A stretch of 64,000 nucleotides of DNA from Lasiosphaeria ovina (Eukaryota > Ascomycota > Sordariomycetes > Sordariales > Lasiosphaeriaceae), in the NCBI GenBank assembly GCA_033439765.1, contig JAULSN010000005.1:2123001-2187000 (forward strand), given 5' to 3'. This document shows, piece by piece, positions 47,517-57,687 of the stretch (positions are counted from its first letter, which is position 1; each line of letters opens with the position of its first letter). The translations under genes were made by a program, and so were the position numbers. The notes beneath the pieces were generated by a model. The model was given only the letters and a program-made list of their open reading frames with translations, ran no database searches and was not told the DNA's origin.

Positions 47517-48369
47517 TCACCGGGCATTCGTCCGGTCACCGCCCCGCCGCTTGTCCGGGTCTCGACGGGAAGAATTGTGCACGGGAGGTGGCGGTGCCGC
47601 CCTCCGCGCATCGTCGAGCGACTCGTCGTCGTACCCGCACAGCATCTTCATGAAGTGCAGCCGGGCGCCTGGTAAGCTCTTTATGGTATCACGGCGTGTG
47701 AGTAACGAGTACGCATGACTGCACACCACAACACACCCAAGAGAGAGGGACATGGGTGGTAACATAGCTTCGGCGTTGGGAAGGGTGAAAGCGGCGGGAA
47801 GGGGTTTCGACGGCGGCATGGGAGAGGGGAGGTGCATCAAGACATCACCAACTTACATCTTCAGTGCTCTGAGCATACATCATCAGGAGTTCGGGGTTGT
47901 CGAGGTAGGTGACGGCCTTTTGGCGCCGCTCTGTTCGGGCAAAGTCTTCCTTTTTGGCACTACAGCTTTGGTCAGCTTGGGAGTCGAGTCGTCAATGAAT
48001 ATCAGAGTGTTCTCATAAAACAAGGCCGGCGGGTGCATCAACAGGGGCCTAGATGCAAGAATGTGGCCCGAGTTCAAAAAGGAAGAAAAAAAAGACGTAC
48101 TGAACACTGGACAGCCGTAGTTTGCCGGTGGGGTTGGTCTCGCGGTCACTGAGGTCGCTTCCTTCGGAAGCCTCGCCCGAGTGGTAGGGGTCCTTGCCGC
48201 GGGCTTGCCGGTCCCGCATCTGCGGCGTGAAGGCGTCGTCCATGACGGACGAAGAAGATGCCGAGACGGTCTGGTTCATGTAGGTCGACTGCCGCGCCTG
48301 GTTGTAGCCGCCTGGCTGGATGGGGGGGCGAAAGCCAGACGACGAGCTCGAGTGGTCGCTGGTAGACAT
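47517..48369 (-). CDS. Small conserved-looking protein of unknown function
   Basis: Proposed exons: 48101-48369, 47857-47959 and 47517-47678; product 177 residues. I do not recognise a named family. The N-terminal half is Ser/Gln/Tyr-rich and disordered (MSTSDHSSSSSGFRPP; GKDPYHSGEASEGSDLSDRE). The middle exon is helical and charged and looks strongly coding (KKEDFARTERRQKAVTYLD, then NPELLMMYAQSTED). The last exon reads LHFMKMLCGYDDESLDD and ends in a basic, disordered tail. Intron 1 (donor GTACGT, acceptor CTGTAG, CTGAC branch) is well supported by frame. Intron 2 has donor GTAAGT, but the only frame-keeping acceptor I find is AAAG before AGC. Without transcripts the third exon is provisional. 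No signal peptide or membrane segment is seen. Confidence 0.6.
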
Positions 48370-49409
48370 GGTTGTTACAAGTAATGGTGGTTAACAAACC
48401 TTCCTTCCTTTTCCGATATCTGACTCGGAAGTGTGTTATTGGGGGAAGGAGCGTAAACGTTCAAAAGAGCCACCTAGGGGAGGTCTCTACCCCGCGCCAA
48501 ACGTCACGCGGTCAAAGTCAAAAGTTCAGTCGGAAACCAGGAGACCAAGTCGGTCCCCCAACGGCCAGCGAGACAAATAAAGGAATCCCACCTTGTGCAT
48601 CCGAAAGGGGGGGGTGGGAAAAGGGTGTTTGGTGACGTGAATACAATACGCCTCCCACCTAGTGTGAGTGAGGTGAGAGGCAGGTAAGGTACCTAAGGTA
48701 AGGTAAAGCTCTGTATGGAGGGTAAGTCGGTTGTTGGACTAAGGTTACTCGCCCGATTTGGCCAGTTTCCCGCCCTGAGGTCTGGGACAATGTGAGCTCC
48801 AAGAGGCTAGCCGTCAAATGGGTGGTGGGGCAGCATAACATCCCTGGGGTGCTTCACAGGGTCGCGGGCTAAGAAATAACCTTTCCGGCCTACCCAAGGC
48901 GGCACCTACCTGTTGAAACCGTCACCGCAGCTTCAGTTGCAGTCCATTTATTTAGACTTCATGGCGGCAGCACGAGGAAGTAGCAAATGGATGGAGCTAG
49001 AGCTTCTCCACACAGGCAGATGCACCTCAGGTACGTCCCACGCGGTATGTATGTGCAGTGCTTATCTGGTAGTGTCTTATACATTGGTAAACACATATCC
49101 GCGCCTTTACACCAGACACTCGCTGCCGTCTTACCTGCAGACAAGTTTGCTTCCCGGAAATGGAGGGTTTGCTCTATTATCGCGATTCCATTGGTTCCGG
49201 TGCTCGTTTTTCTACCCTCTACAGGATTCTCCCCCTTGGGTGGTAGTGGTAGGTAGGCACCGACGGCTGCAGGAGCGCCGGGCTGCATCTCTCCGCATGG
49301 GGACAAACACTGCACCACGCCAGCAAAGCAAGAGAAGGCGCCGCTTTCCGCGTTTTCGTCTGCCAAGCCAAACCCACGCCAACGAGGGAATGTGTGAGGA
49401 GAGAGAAGT

Positions 49410-49440
49410 GAGAGAAAGAGAAAGAGAAAGAGAAAGAGAG
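49410..49440. repeat. AGAGAA microsatellite
   Basis: Purine-only hexanucleotide array of about five units in noncoding DNA. Confidence 0.8.
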
Positions 49441-50177
49441 ACAGATAGATAGGCAAGAAGAGGCGGGCGACGGGAAATCCTTTCTGCCTTCCCCCATTCC
49501 TTCACTCTCCACGATCCCTGCCCCCTGCTTTGTTGGCAAAGGTCGTCGAACGATGATAATAATAGCCATTGTGAGGATCTCTGGGACTTAGCCTTTACCC
49601 TTAACCACTAATAACCCCTACTGCCTACCTTAGCTACCTAGTCCCCCAGCTTGTCTCGGGCTAGGCCTAGTAACGGCGCCGCCGTTGTGTGTGTGAGACA
49701 CTCAACAACCAGACCGTGCCGGGTCTGTTTCTTTGTTCACTTTCTTCTCGCCGAATGCGGGGCCATACACATACGTAGTATCATTAAAACCCTTTCTTTT
49801 TCCTTGCCCCGCAAAACAAACAACTCGTGTGTCACACTCAACAAATTAGCGAATATGCAGCTGGCCACCATTTTTCCGAGGCGAGGCAAGGCAAGGCAAG
49901 CCGTAGATGGGGAGAGGAGGGGATGGATGGATGGATGGATGGTGGGTGGGAATGCAGTTGCTTGCCACATAAAAAAAAAGAAAAAAAAAGGAGGTTGTAA
50001 CCCGATCAGCCCCCCCGGGGAGCCAGCCGGCCGGCCGGTGGTGTGTTGTCACTCTCTCTCTGTCGCAAGCCTAACGGCGCCTCTTTCTTCCTCTAATCCG
50101 CGTTCTGCTTCTGAAAGGAGGCAAAGGTGCATAATAAGAGAAAAAAGAAGAGGGCAAACAATGCACAGACCAACGGT

Positions 50178-50256
50178 TAAGCCCTAAATAAGCCCCAAAT
50201 ACGGAGATTGGGGCCAAAAGTGAAAAGACTCCAGCCCCCCGCTATCTTTCGGGCAG
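50178..50256 (+). repeat. Dispersed structured repeat, copy 2
   Basis: Same order as the copy at 40759: an AAGCCCTAAAT/AAGCCCCAAAT pair, the GCCCCAA..TTGGGGC hairpin with one loop base changed, then GCCCCCCGCTATCTTTCGGGC. About 17 extra bases separate the two hairpins here. The stems are unchanged. Confidence 0.75.
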
Positions 50257-50462
50257 GGATGGTGCCATAATGTGGCTCTGGTGTAAACCATCAATCGCTG
50301 TAACTTAACTAGGAACCCCCCCGAAATTTCCCAAAAAGGCCAAATTCCCATCCAAATCCTCGTAGAACTTGGCCAGACTACCTACCAAGGCCAGTCCAAA
50401 TACCTGCTTGATCCCCCTTCCAACGCACCCGTCAACCCGGTCCGCTCAGAGTAGGTACAGAC

Positions 50463-51564
50463 TCAGCTCTCGACCGAAAGGGCCTTGACACCCACGAGCT
50501 TGGCACCTTTACCCTTTCCTTCGGTGGTGACGACCCAGTACTCGGCCCGGACCCCGTCCTTAGCCACCCTGTAGACGCGCACGTCGTTGCCGGCGCCCGC
50601 CTTCCTGACCGCGTCGATAATGTGCTTGTACTGGCCCGTGGTGTCCCAGTCGACGGGGTCGAGGATCTCGATCTCGGCCTCGGTGGGCTCCCAGTGGTTG
50701 ATGAGCTTGGCGAATTCCACTGCGGATGGCGGAGAGCACACAGTCAGCGACGTTGATCAATTAACCCAGCGAGCAACTGCTCCGGTCTCGTATATATTGT
50801 CTCCCTCTCACTTCCCACCACGTGCTTGCACGTACGCGAAACGCACGCCACACCGTGCCCAGGAAAGGAAAACGGGGGGAATGATAAGAAAAGAAAAAAA
50901 AGCTCCCACCTTCATCGGGCAGCCCCTTTCCAGACTCATCCCAGCTCAGCGCCACAGGCTCAAACGGCTCGTCGGCGTCGCTCACGTAGTAAGCATCCTG
51001 CGTGGCCTGGACAAGCGGCTCGGGGATCTCGACGCCCCGATCGGTCGTCTTGAACTGCCGCTTTGCGCTGCTGATCTCCTGCGGCTTGGCGTACCCCTCT
51101 GAGGGGTCCTTGTTGGCCTTGTCGAGGAAGCTCATGTAGTCCTCGTCTGATGCCATATTGCTGTTGTCGCTGCCGCTTCGGGCAGTAGTCGTCGCAAAGG
51201 TTCTCCGTCCACTTCCCAGTGGCGGGATAGTGCTCGTCGGGTCGTCGAGGCGATTCTTACCCTTGAAAGTGGGCGGCGCGTATGGTCTTGGAGAAGGAAG
51301 ATTGCGACAGCCGTGGCAGTAGCGCGATAGGATGTCACTGGGCACTTGGGCAGCAGTGGCTGTGGAAGCTATAGTTGTCGTCTGTGGACGTGGGGTTCGA
51401 GGACGAGGGGTGCCCTGAATTGCGGATCGAAGCGCAATGGTCTTTATTGAACGGCTAGCCAAGCAGTTTGGAATAGCAATTCTCTGGCCAAGTACTGCAC
51501 GCGGTTGTCGTCGACTGAGAGTAAAAAGACAACGGTCAAAGGATGGAGAAGAAGATAGGATCAT
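50463..51564 (-). CDS. Unassigned fungal protein, possibly mitochondrial
   Basis: Two exons, 50910-51564 and 50463-50719; product 303 residues from the ATG at 51564, or 167 residues from the ATG at 51156 (MASDEDYMSFLDKANKD). I do not recognise a named family. The compact C-terminal part looks conserved: YYVSDADEPFEPVALSWDES, then VEFAKLINHW, EIEILDPVDWDTTGQYKHI, VRVYRVAKDGVRAEYWVVTT and GKGAKLVGVKALSVES. The longer start adds a segment rich in Arg, Ser and Thr with no acidic run (LSRRQPRAVLGQRIAIPN), ending in RRTFATTTARSGS, which resembles a mitochondrial presequence and its cleavage region. This is why the long start is preferred. The 190-base intron has donor GTGGGA and acceptor CGCAG and splits a Val codon. 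Two products from two starts are possible. Confidence 0.65.
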
Positions 51565-51955
51565 GGCGTGTTCGTCTCTAGATAATATTCCGGCATACAA
51601 AAGTTGGGGTACCGATGATGTAACCTGCCCGACCTCAAAGTTGCCCAGACCTAGACCTGTCCCGCCAGGGCGGGGCGCCAGAGCCACGGCAGATTTGCTA
51701 AAACCAGGCGAGCCCTGATGTCACGCATTCCATTGACAAGAAAACGAACATGAACCTGGAACATGCGCAGTCACAATCATTACGCAAAACGTGAGTCGTC
51801 ATTGGTTCATTTTTCCCATTCCTCTTCATGCAGCCTTTTATTAAGCTGAAAATGCTAGGTAGAGTTCCTTATCCCCACCAACCGAAGAGCAACAAGAGGG
51901 ACCCGGGACACCAATGCCATTGTAGAAATAACAAGAAAAACAAGAGACCACTGCC
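51565..51955. other. Short spacer between rpl3 and the unassigned gene
   Basis: About 390 bases: 3' flank of rpl3 and promoter of the downstream gene. Nothing else is recognised. Confidence 0.5.
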
Positions 51956-53578
51956 TTAAGCGGCGGTGGCCAGGTCCTTCTTGAGCGTACCCTGGTACTG
52001 CTTCTTCTCCGCCGGTGTCTGGAAAGCACCATGTCCGAACTCGGACGAGGTGTCAATCCACTTGAGCTCGACCTTCTCGAGGGCCTTGCGGGACGTGTGG
52101 ATGAACATGGACTTGCGGAGCGTCATGATGCGCTTCTTGGTTCCGGGAATAGAGCCCTTGACTATCACGAAGTCGTTGTTGATCTCACCATAACGGACAA
52201 AGCCACCCAGACTGTGTTGTGTTAGCTTCGTGCTCATATCCACGTCTCCGCAAACAGGCAAACTTACGGAGTGATCGTCTTCTTGGTGACATCAATCTCG
52301 GTCGAGGCGTTGTTGTCGGAGTCACCCTTGCCGATGCGGTAAACCTTGTGGTTAACCGACGTACGGTGGTGATAACCTCTCTGACCAGCACGGGCAACAG
52401 TCCACTGGACGTGGGACGGATGCCAGGCACCGATACAGGCGACCTTGCGGAGACCCTTGTGTGTCTTGCGCGGCAACTTCTTGGTTCCCCATCTGGCGGT
52501 GACACCCTCGAAACCGTGACCCCTGGTGACGGCGATGATGTCGATCATCTCGTCCTGCTCGAAAATGGTATCGATAGACACCGGCTTCTCGAACAGGCCG
52601 TGGCCGAACTCAACCTTGTCGGTAATGGAACCGCCGTTGATCTGGATCTCCATAAGATGGGCCTTCTTCTGCTTAAGAGGCGTCTTGCGGATCTGGGTGT
52701 GCGCCAGAATACGGACGACGGTGCAGTACTTCTTGATGCGCTCAAGCTCACGGGCAATGGACGAGCCGCTGTTCTCCGAGTGCTTCTTGGCGTACTTGGT
52801 GAAAGCCTTCTTCTTGCTCTTGTACCAGTTCTTGTAGAAGCGGCGCTTGAGCTCGTCGCCCAAGTGCTCCGCCCAGACGGTTGTCAGGGAACGCAGACCA
52901 CGGGGAGTCTCGATATACTATGTTGCGTTAGGAACGATCGGCCCGTTTTTCGCTCAAATGCGACAGCTGGACAGCAAAGACTCACTCCAACCAGACCCAC
53001 AACTATCATCTGTAAAAGATGTTAGCCATTGACACAATAAGAGCCAAGCGGGCTGAGTTGCGCGTACAGGTGGGGTATCAATGATAGACACAGCCTCCAC
53101 AACCTCCTTCTTGTGTGCCTTCGCGCCGGGGCGGTCGAGGTCGCGGACGATCGTCGTCATGCCAGCCTTGTAGCCCATGGCGGCGGTGAGGTGAACCGGC
53201 TTCTTCGGGTCATCCTTGGGGAAGCTGCCGTCAAGACCCGAGTCAGTCTGTGTGAACTACCTCGCAAATCTGCGCACACGGGGAAGGGGGCAGCGCAAGA
53301 TAACGCCGTTGGTTTTGTAACTTACGACTTCACCTTGCCGCGGTGACGGGCAGCCCGCTTCCGGGGCAGGTACGCCAGAGAACCATGGCGGGGGGCCTCG
53401 TACTCTGGAATCCAGCATTAGCATCAATTACGGTCGCATGTGCGCGACGCCGCAATCCCGCCATCGAGATCGAACCAGGAGAGCTGGCGCAGAGCCGGTT
53501 CCCTTGGGTAGTTCCGTTCGAGCAGGATAATGGCAGCAGGGTAGTGGACATTGTCAAATACTCACTTCGGTGAGACAT
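51956..53578 (-). CDS. rpl3: 60S ribosomal protein L3 (uL3)
   Basis: Six exons: 53566-53578, 53326-53404, 53068-53224, 52986-53009, 52268-52917 and 51956-52211; product 392 residues, the expected length. uL3 sits next to the peptidyl-transferase centre of the large ribosomal subunit and is among the first proteins to assemble. The order of conserved blocks is exact: [73 protein letters not shown], then [40 protein letters not shown] with the modified-His loop, and QRGYHHRT. The start exon is only 13 bases and exon 4 only 24 bases. Many early introns are typical of fungal ribosomal protein genes. All joins keep frame. Confidence 0.97.
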
Positions 53579-54544
53579 AGCTGCTGACGTCCGAGTTGTG
53601 TTGTGTAGTTAGTTGAAAAGAGATCACAAGTCTAGGCCTGCAAAATAAAAGTCAAGAAAATTGGAGGCGAGCTCGAAAATGTGTGCGAAAATTGCTGGTG
53701 GACGCTCGGGCCAGTTACAAGCGGAGCCCTAACTTGGTGAGAAGCCCTGTCCCACTTTTGACGGGCAGTGGGTGCATACGCGTATCACGTGACATATCTC
53801 CCCCCCTGCCGGGAATTGTGTTTATTCGTAAGTGCTTGCCGACCACGCCGACTGCCCCCTCATGAGACTCATGAGAGGGATGAACTTAATTGCTTTGAAT
53901 AACAGGTCTTGTGCGATTTTGACTATTCTCACCTCACTGCCTTATGGTTCAGTCCACCAAAAAGGAAAAAAAAAAAGATTACACTGGGACAAAACCAGAC
54001 GAGATCTCATTTATAATATACTCGTAGTTACTGGGAATTCAAGTGCAACCTCCTATACTAAAGATACTAGGCGGCCAGAAACTGAAAGCCGATAGGCACA
54101 TTGGTGGATAGCGTCATGGACTGAAACTAACTAAAGGAGAATGTATAAAGAGACACCATCTTGGCCGTCACAGGGTCCTCCAGCACCCCTCAATTCCAAC
54201 GCTCGCCTCGTTCCTTCCCAACTCGCCTCAATCCACCGTAGATACATTTACCGCTAGAATATTAACGAGTATATGACTATTGCCACAACCGGAGCTAAAT
54301 ATCCGCCCACGGTCTGGCAGTCAATGAAGAAAAGATAAATCCTAAAATCCATGCTTCCTGTGAAGAATGAGGGGGCTCGCCAACAAAATACTTCATGGTG
54401 CTGTGGGGAGAATAACGCGGTGTAATTGCGTGAGCATTGGGAAAATATAGGCCCTGAAACGGGACAAAGGAAAAACGGTCAAGACGGTCAAGTTGTGAAA
54501 GAAGAAAAACGGTCGTCGACAGTAAGGAAAATATCGTGAGGGTT
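53579..54544. other. Spacer upstream of rpl3
   Basis: rpl3 promoter side, then the 3' flank of cyc8. A+T-richer near 53870-54060. No gene recognised. Confidence 0.5.
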
Positions 54545-57500
54545 TCAGCTACTCTCCACCTTTTGCCCCATAATACCGTTGATGCTCGCGCTCGTCGGGG
54601 TCCCATTCTTCATCTCGCCCGTGGCGGACCCTGGACCCGAGGTGGGCCCGGAAACAACTCCTGCCTTTTTATCTTCCTCACCACTGTCATCATAGTCCTC
54701 GTCAACCTCCATCTTACGAGCGGCACGTTCGGGCTCGTTGATGATGGGCGGGTGAGAGGAGGGATGCTCCATTCGCCTTTCCTCGGGCGCAGGGGGGTAT
54801 TCCTTTGGAACGGGGCCTGGCTGAGGTCCAGGACCGTCATGGATGAGATTTTGCATCGGGGACGGGCCATGCTGCATAGGAGACGGGCCCTGCGGCTGCA
54901 TCGGTGGCAGATGAGCAGCCACCGTGTGCGACTGGGGATGATGTGCGGCCTCGGAAGGGTGATAGCCGTCATTGGCGTGACGCTGCTCGTCCGCGCGGCG
55001 CATCTCCTCTACTCGTCGCTGGTCTTCGGCCCGGCGTGCGTCTTCCATGCGCCGATCATCAAACCGGCGAGCCTCAGACGAGTTGCGGCGATATGGTGGT
55101 TCGATGCGAGGGGGGGTTGATGGGCGGCGATGTCGCACGTCATCCATGCGAGCGCGGCTCTCCTCAGTCGATGGTTTTTTTACTTCTCTCTCGTCGTCCC
55201 ATTCCGGTCTACGCTTAGGACCGACCGACGGCGGGCGCGGGTCATGGTCGCGGTGCATTGAAGGATCGGAAGACATGCCCGGATGGGGAGCAAGGGGGAC
55301 GCCAGGCTCAGGGCCGTTCGGACCAGCCTGCTCAGGGTGCGGCGGATATGGCGGCTGATGCTGCGGATACGCCGACTTGGGCGACGGCATACGGCTGTCG
55401 TGCATGGGAGGTCTGCCATCATTCCTCGGGCTATTAGTGCGGTACGGCATCAGCGGAGGAGGTCCGTTTGGTCCCAGTCCGGACGACGGCTGCAGGGCAT
55501 TTGACGTGAGGCCGCCAAAGGTGGGATTGCGTATCCGCGGGGGCAGCTGGGATGGCTGAGGCGCCTGCTGGGCTTGCTGGGGCGGAGGTGGCGGCGGAGG
55601 GGCGGCGTAGTGCGAAGAGGGCGGAGGGGACAATCCACGTCGCAGCGACTCCGGTCCCCGGCCGGCATCCAAATATGGCCTCATCTGATGCTCCTGCCGG
55701 GGGCTGGGCTGGCGTGGAATGGGGGGAGCCTGGCCACGAAAGGGCTCACGATCTGGGGCATATGGGTTGGGCGGTTGCGGAGGAGGGTTGATCTCCGAGA
55801 TCCTTCCGCCCCACGAACTAGGGCCCTGTCCTGGTCCCGGAGCGGCGCCGAGCATCGGTTGCGGCCCTGGCGGAGGTTGCGGCGCTGAGCCGGATCCGGC
55901 CCACTGGGGGCCAGGAGGACCAACAGCTCCCGAGGCTTGGTACGCCTGCGGGTGGACATCCGTTGGCATGGGCGCCTGTCCTGGTGGGGCTCCGTTCGCT
56001 GGCCCATTCCGCAGTAGCTGCAGCCTTGCCTTGATATGTTGGTTCGTGGGGTCTAGTTCGGCGGCCCTTTGATATGCATCGAGTGCGTCGCTAACTTGGT
56101 TGTTGCACGATTCATACTATCATTTCATGGTCAGTGAAAATCCAACATCAACATCTTGTACGGTAAAGGCAAGACTCACCAGAGTACCCAGGTCATACCA
56201 GACCTCTGAGATGAACGGGTTCAAGCGGATGGCACGAGAGTACGCATCAAGGGCATCGCGATACTGGTTGATCTGGTAGTAGAGAACACCAATCGAACAC
56301 CAAAACGTAGGGTTCCGGCCGTCACGGTACACGGCCTGCTGATAGGCCTCATACGCTTTAGGGTACTTCTGCTGTGCCATGTAACACCTTCCAAGGAGAT
56401 ACCAGCTCTGCGCATCCGTATTATCTGCCACGTGTTAGAAACGGTCATCTCAGGGAAACGGGGCGAGAGAAGGCAGGACTCGGGCCCTCAATTGGAGGAA
56501 ACTCACCAGCTGCGACGGACTTCTCGAGGTAATCGATAGCTCTCTCCTGGGCGGAGAAGCTATTGCTCTGTTGGTGGTGCAGCCAGCCAAGCTGCTGCAG
56601 CACCTTTGCATGGTTGGGATCACGGTCGAGAACACGAAGGTATGCGGCCTTTGCGCTGTCGTACTGCGACAGGGTCAGTACTACACCGGTGCGGCACGTC
56701 GGGTTATACATACATCTTTTTGCTGCTCGTGGACATGGCCAATCTGGAACCAAATGTCCTCTTCGGTAAGGGGGGTTGGCGGCGAGTTGACAATGTACTT
56801 GAAGCACTTGAGACAACGTTAGACGGGACTTGTTTACTTACGTAAACGCACATTGGCGGGTGGTGGCTTGGAACATACCTCGAGCGACAAACTGTACTTC
56901 TGCTGCTGCTTATATATGATACCGAGGCGGAAGTAGATTTCGTGCGCCTTGTCAAAATCCGGCTGCATTTGCATGACCTGAGAGAAGGCCTCTTCGGCGT
57001 GGTCGAGAGACCCATATCGGTCATACAGGATGCCTATGCCGTACCAAAGCCTTGGCTCCTGCGATGGCTGGATTAGCAACAGAGCGCTCACGTGTCAAGG
57101 CAAAATAACAAACCTTTGGATTTCGGAGATTGAGCAAGGCTGACTGGTATGCGGCATATGCCTGCTGTAAATCGTCCATCATGAGGTAGCAATGTCCTGG
57201 AATAGTCGCAGTCAGTATGTTGCCACAACAGAGATATCTGATAAGGAGCTATCCCGCGCACCTAAACTCCCCCATGCATCTCCGTTCCGCTCGTCAAGCT
57301 TTAGAATCGCCTGGAGGTATTCGGCCGCCTTTGGGAATTCTTCGCGCGTCCTGAGAACAAGACTCATGGCATTCATAGCCGGAATGGAATTAGGGTTGCC
57401 CCGCAGAGCGTTCTCATAGTATGACAAGGCTTCGTCGAGATTGCCCATAAGCTCCGCTACCGCACCTACAGCAGTGTTAGCAATCGAGCTCCGCAAGTCA

Positions 57501-57687
57501 CATCTAGATGCTGCTCAGCAGCGGGCAGGGGAAACTTACCTAGTTGAACCCATACTATCTCGTTCAATTGCATCAGTGTCTGGCGACCTTGGACCCAGCC
57601 GGGCGATGGTGGAAGGGGACCAGGGGGTCCCGGAGGGCCATGATGCATTTGGATCTGCATTGGCGGAGATGGGTGATGGTTCGCCAT
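54545..57687 (-). CDS. ssn6: General transcriptional corepressor Cyc8/Ssn6 (TPR protein)
   Basis: Eight exons: 57540-57687, 57262-57465, 57114-57196, 56879-57058, 56714-56806, 56507-56663, 56180-56424 and 54545-56116; product 893 residues. With Tup1 it forms the nuclear corepressor that DNA-binding repressors recruit. After a Pro/His-rich leader the first ~400 residues form about ten TPR repeats: MGNLDEALSYYENALRGNPN, AWGSLGHCYLMMDDLQQAYA, WYGIGILYDRYGSLDHAEEA, CFKYIVNSPPTPLTEEDIWF, QSWYLLGRCYMAQQKYPKAY and NPFISEVWYDLGTLYESCNN. The last exon begins at residue 371 and is mainly disordered and Pro/Gln/His/Arg-rich, ending with an acidic patch (KMEVDEDYDDSGEED). Intron 4 ends in AAG, fixed by the conserved LE/CFKY junction. 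Confidence 0.95.

Larger units (their letters stand above)
48370..50462. other. 2.1-kb repeat-bearing spacer
   Basis: No protein recognised. It holds a (GAGAAA)n run at 49410-49440, an ATGG run near 49920-49943, A-tracts near 49970-49990 and the second copy of the structured repeat (50178-50256). A GGTAAGGTACCTAAGGTAAG-like motif occurs near 48684 and TACCTTAGCTACCTAG near 49626. Confidence 0.55.
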
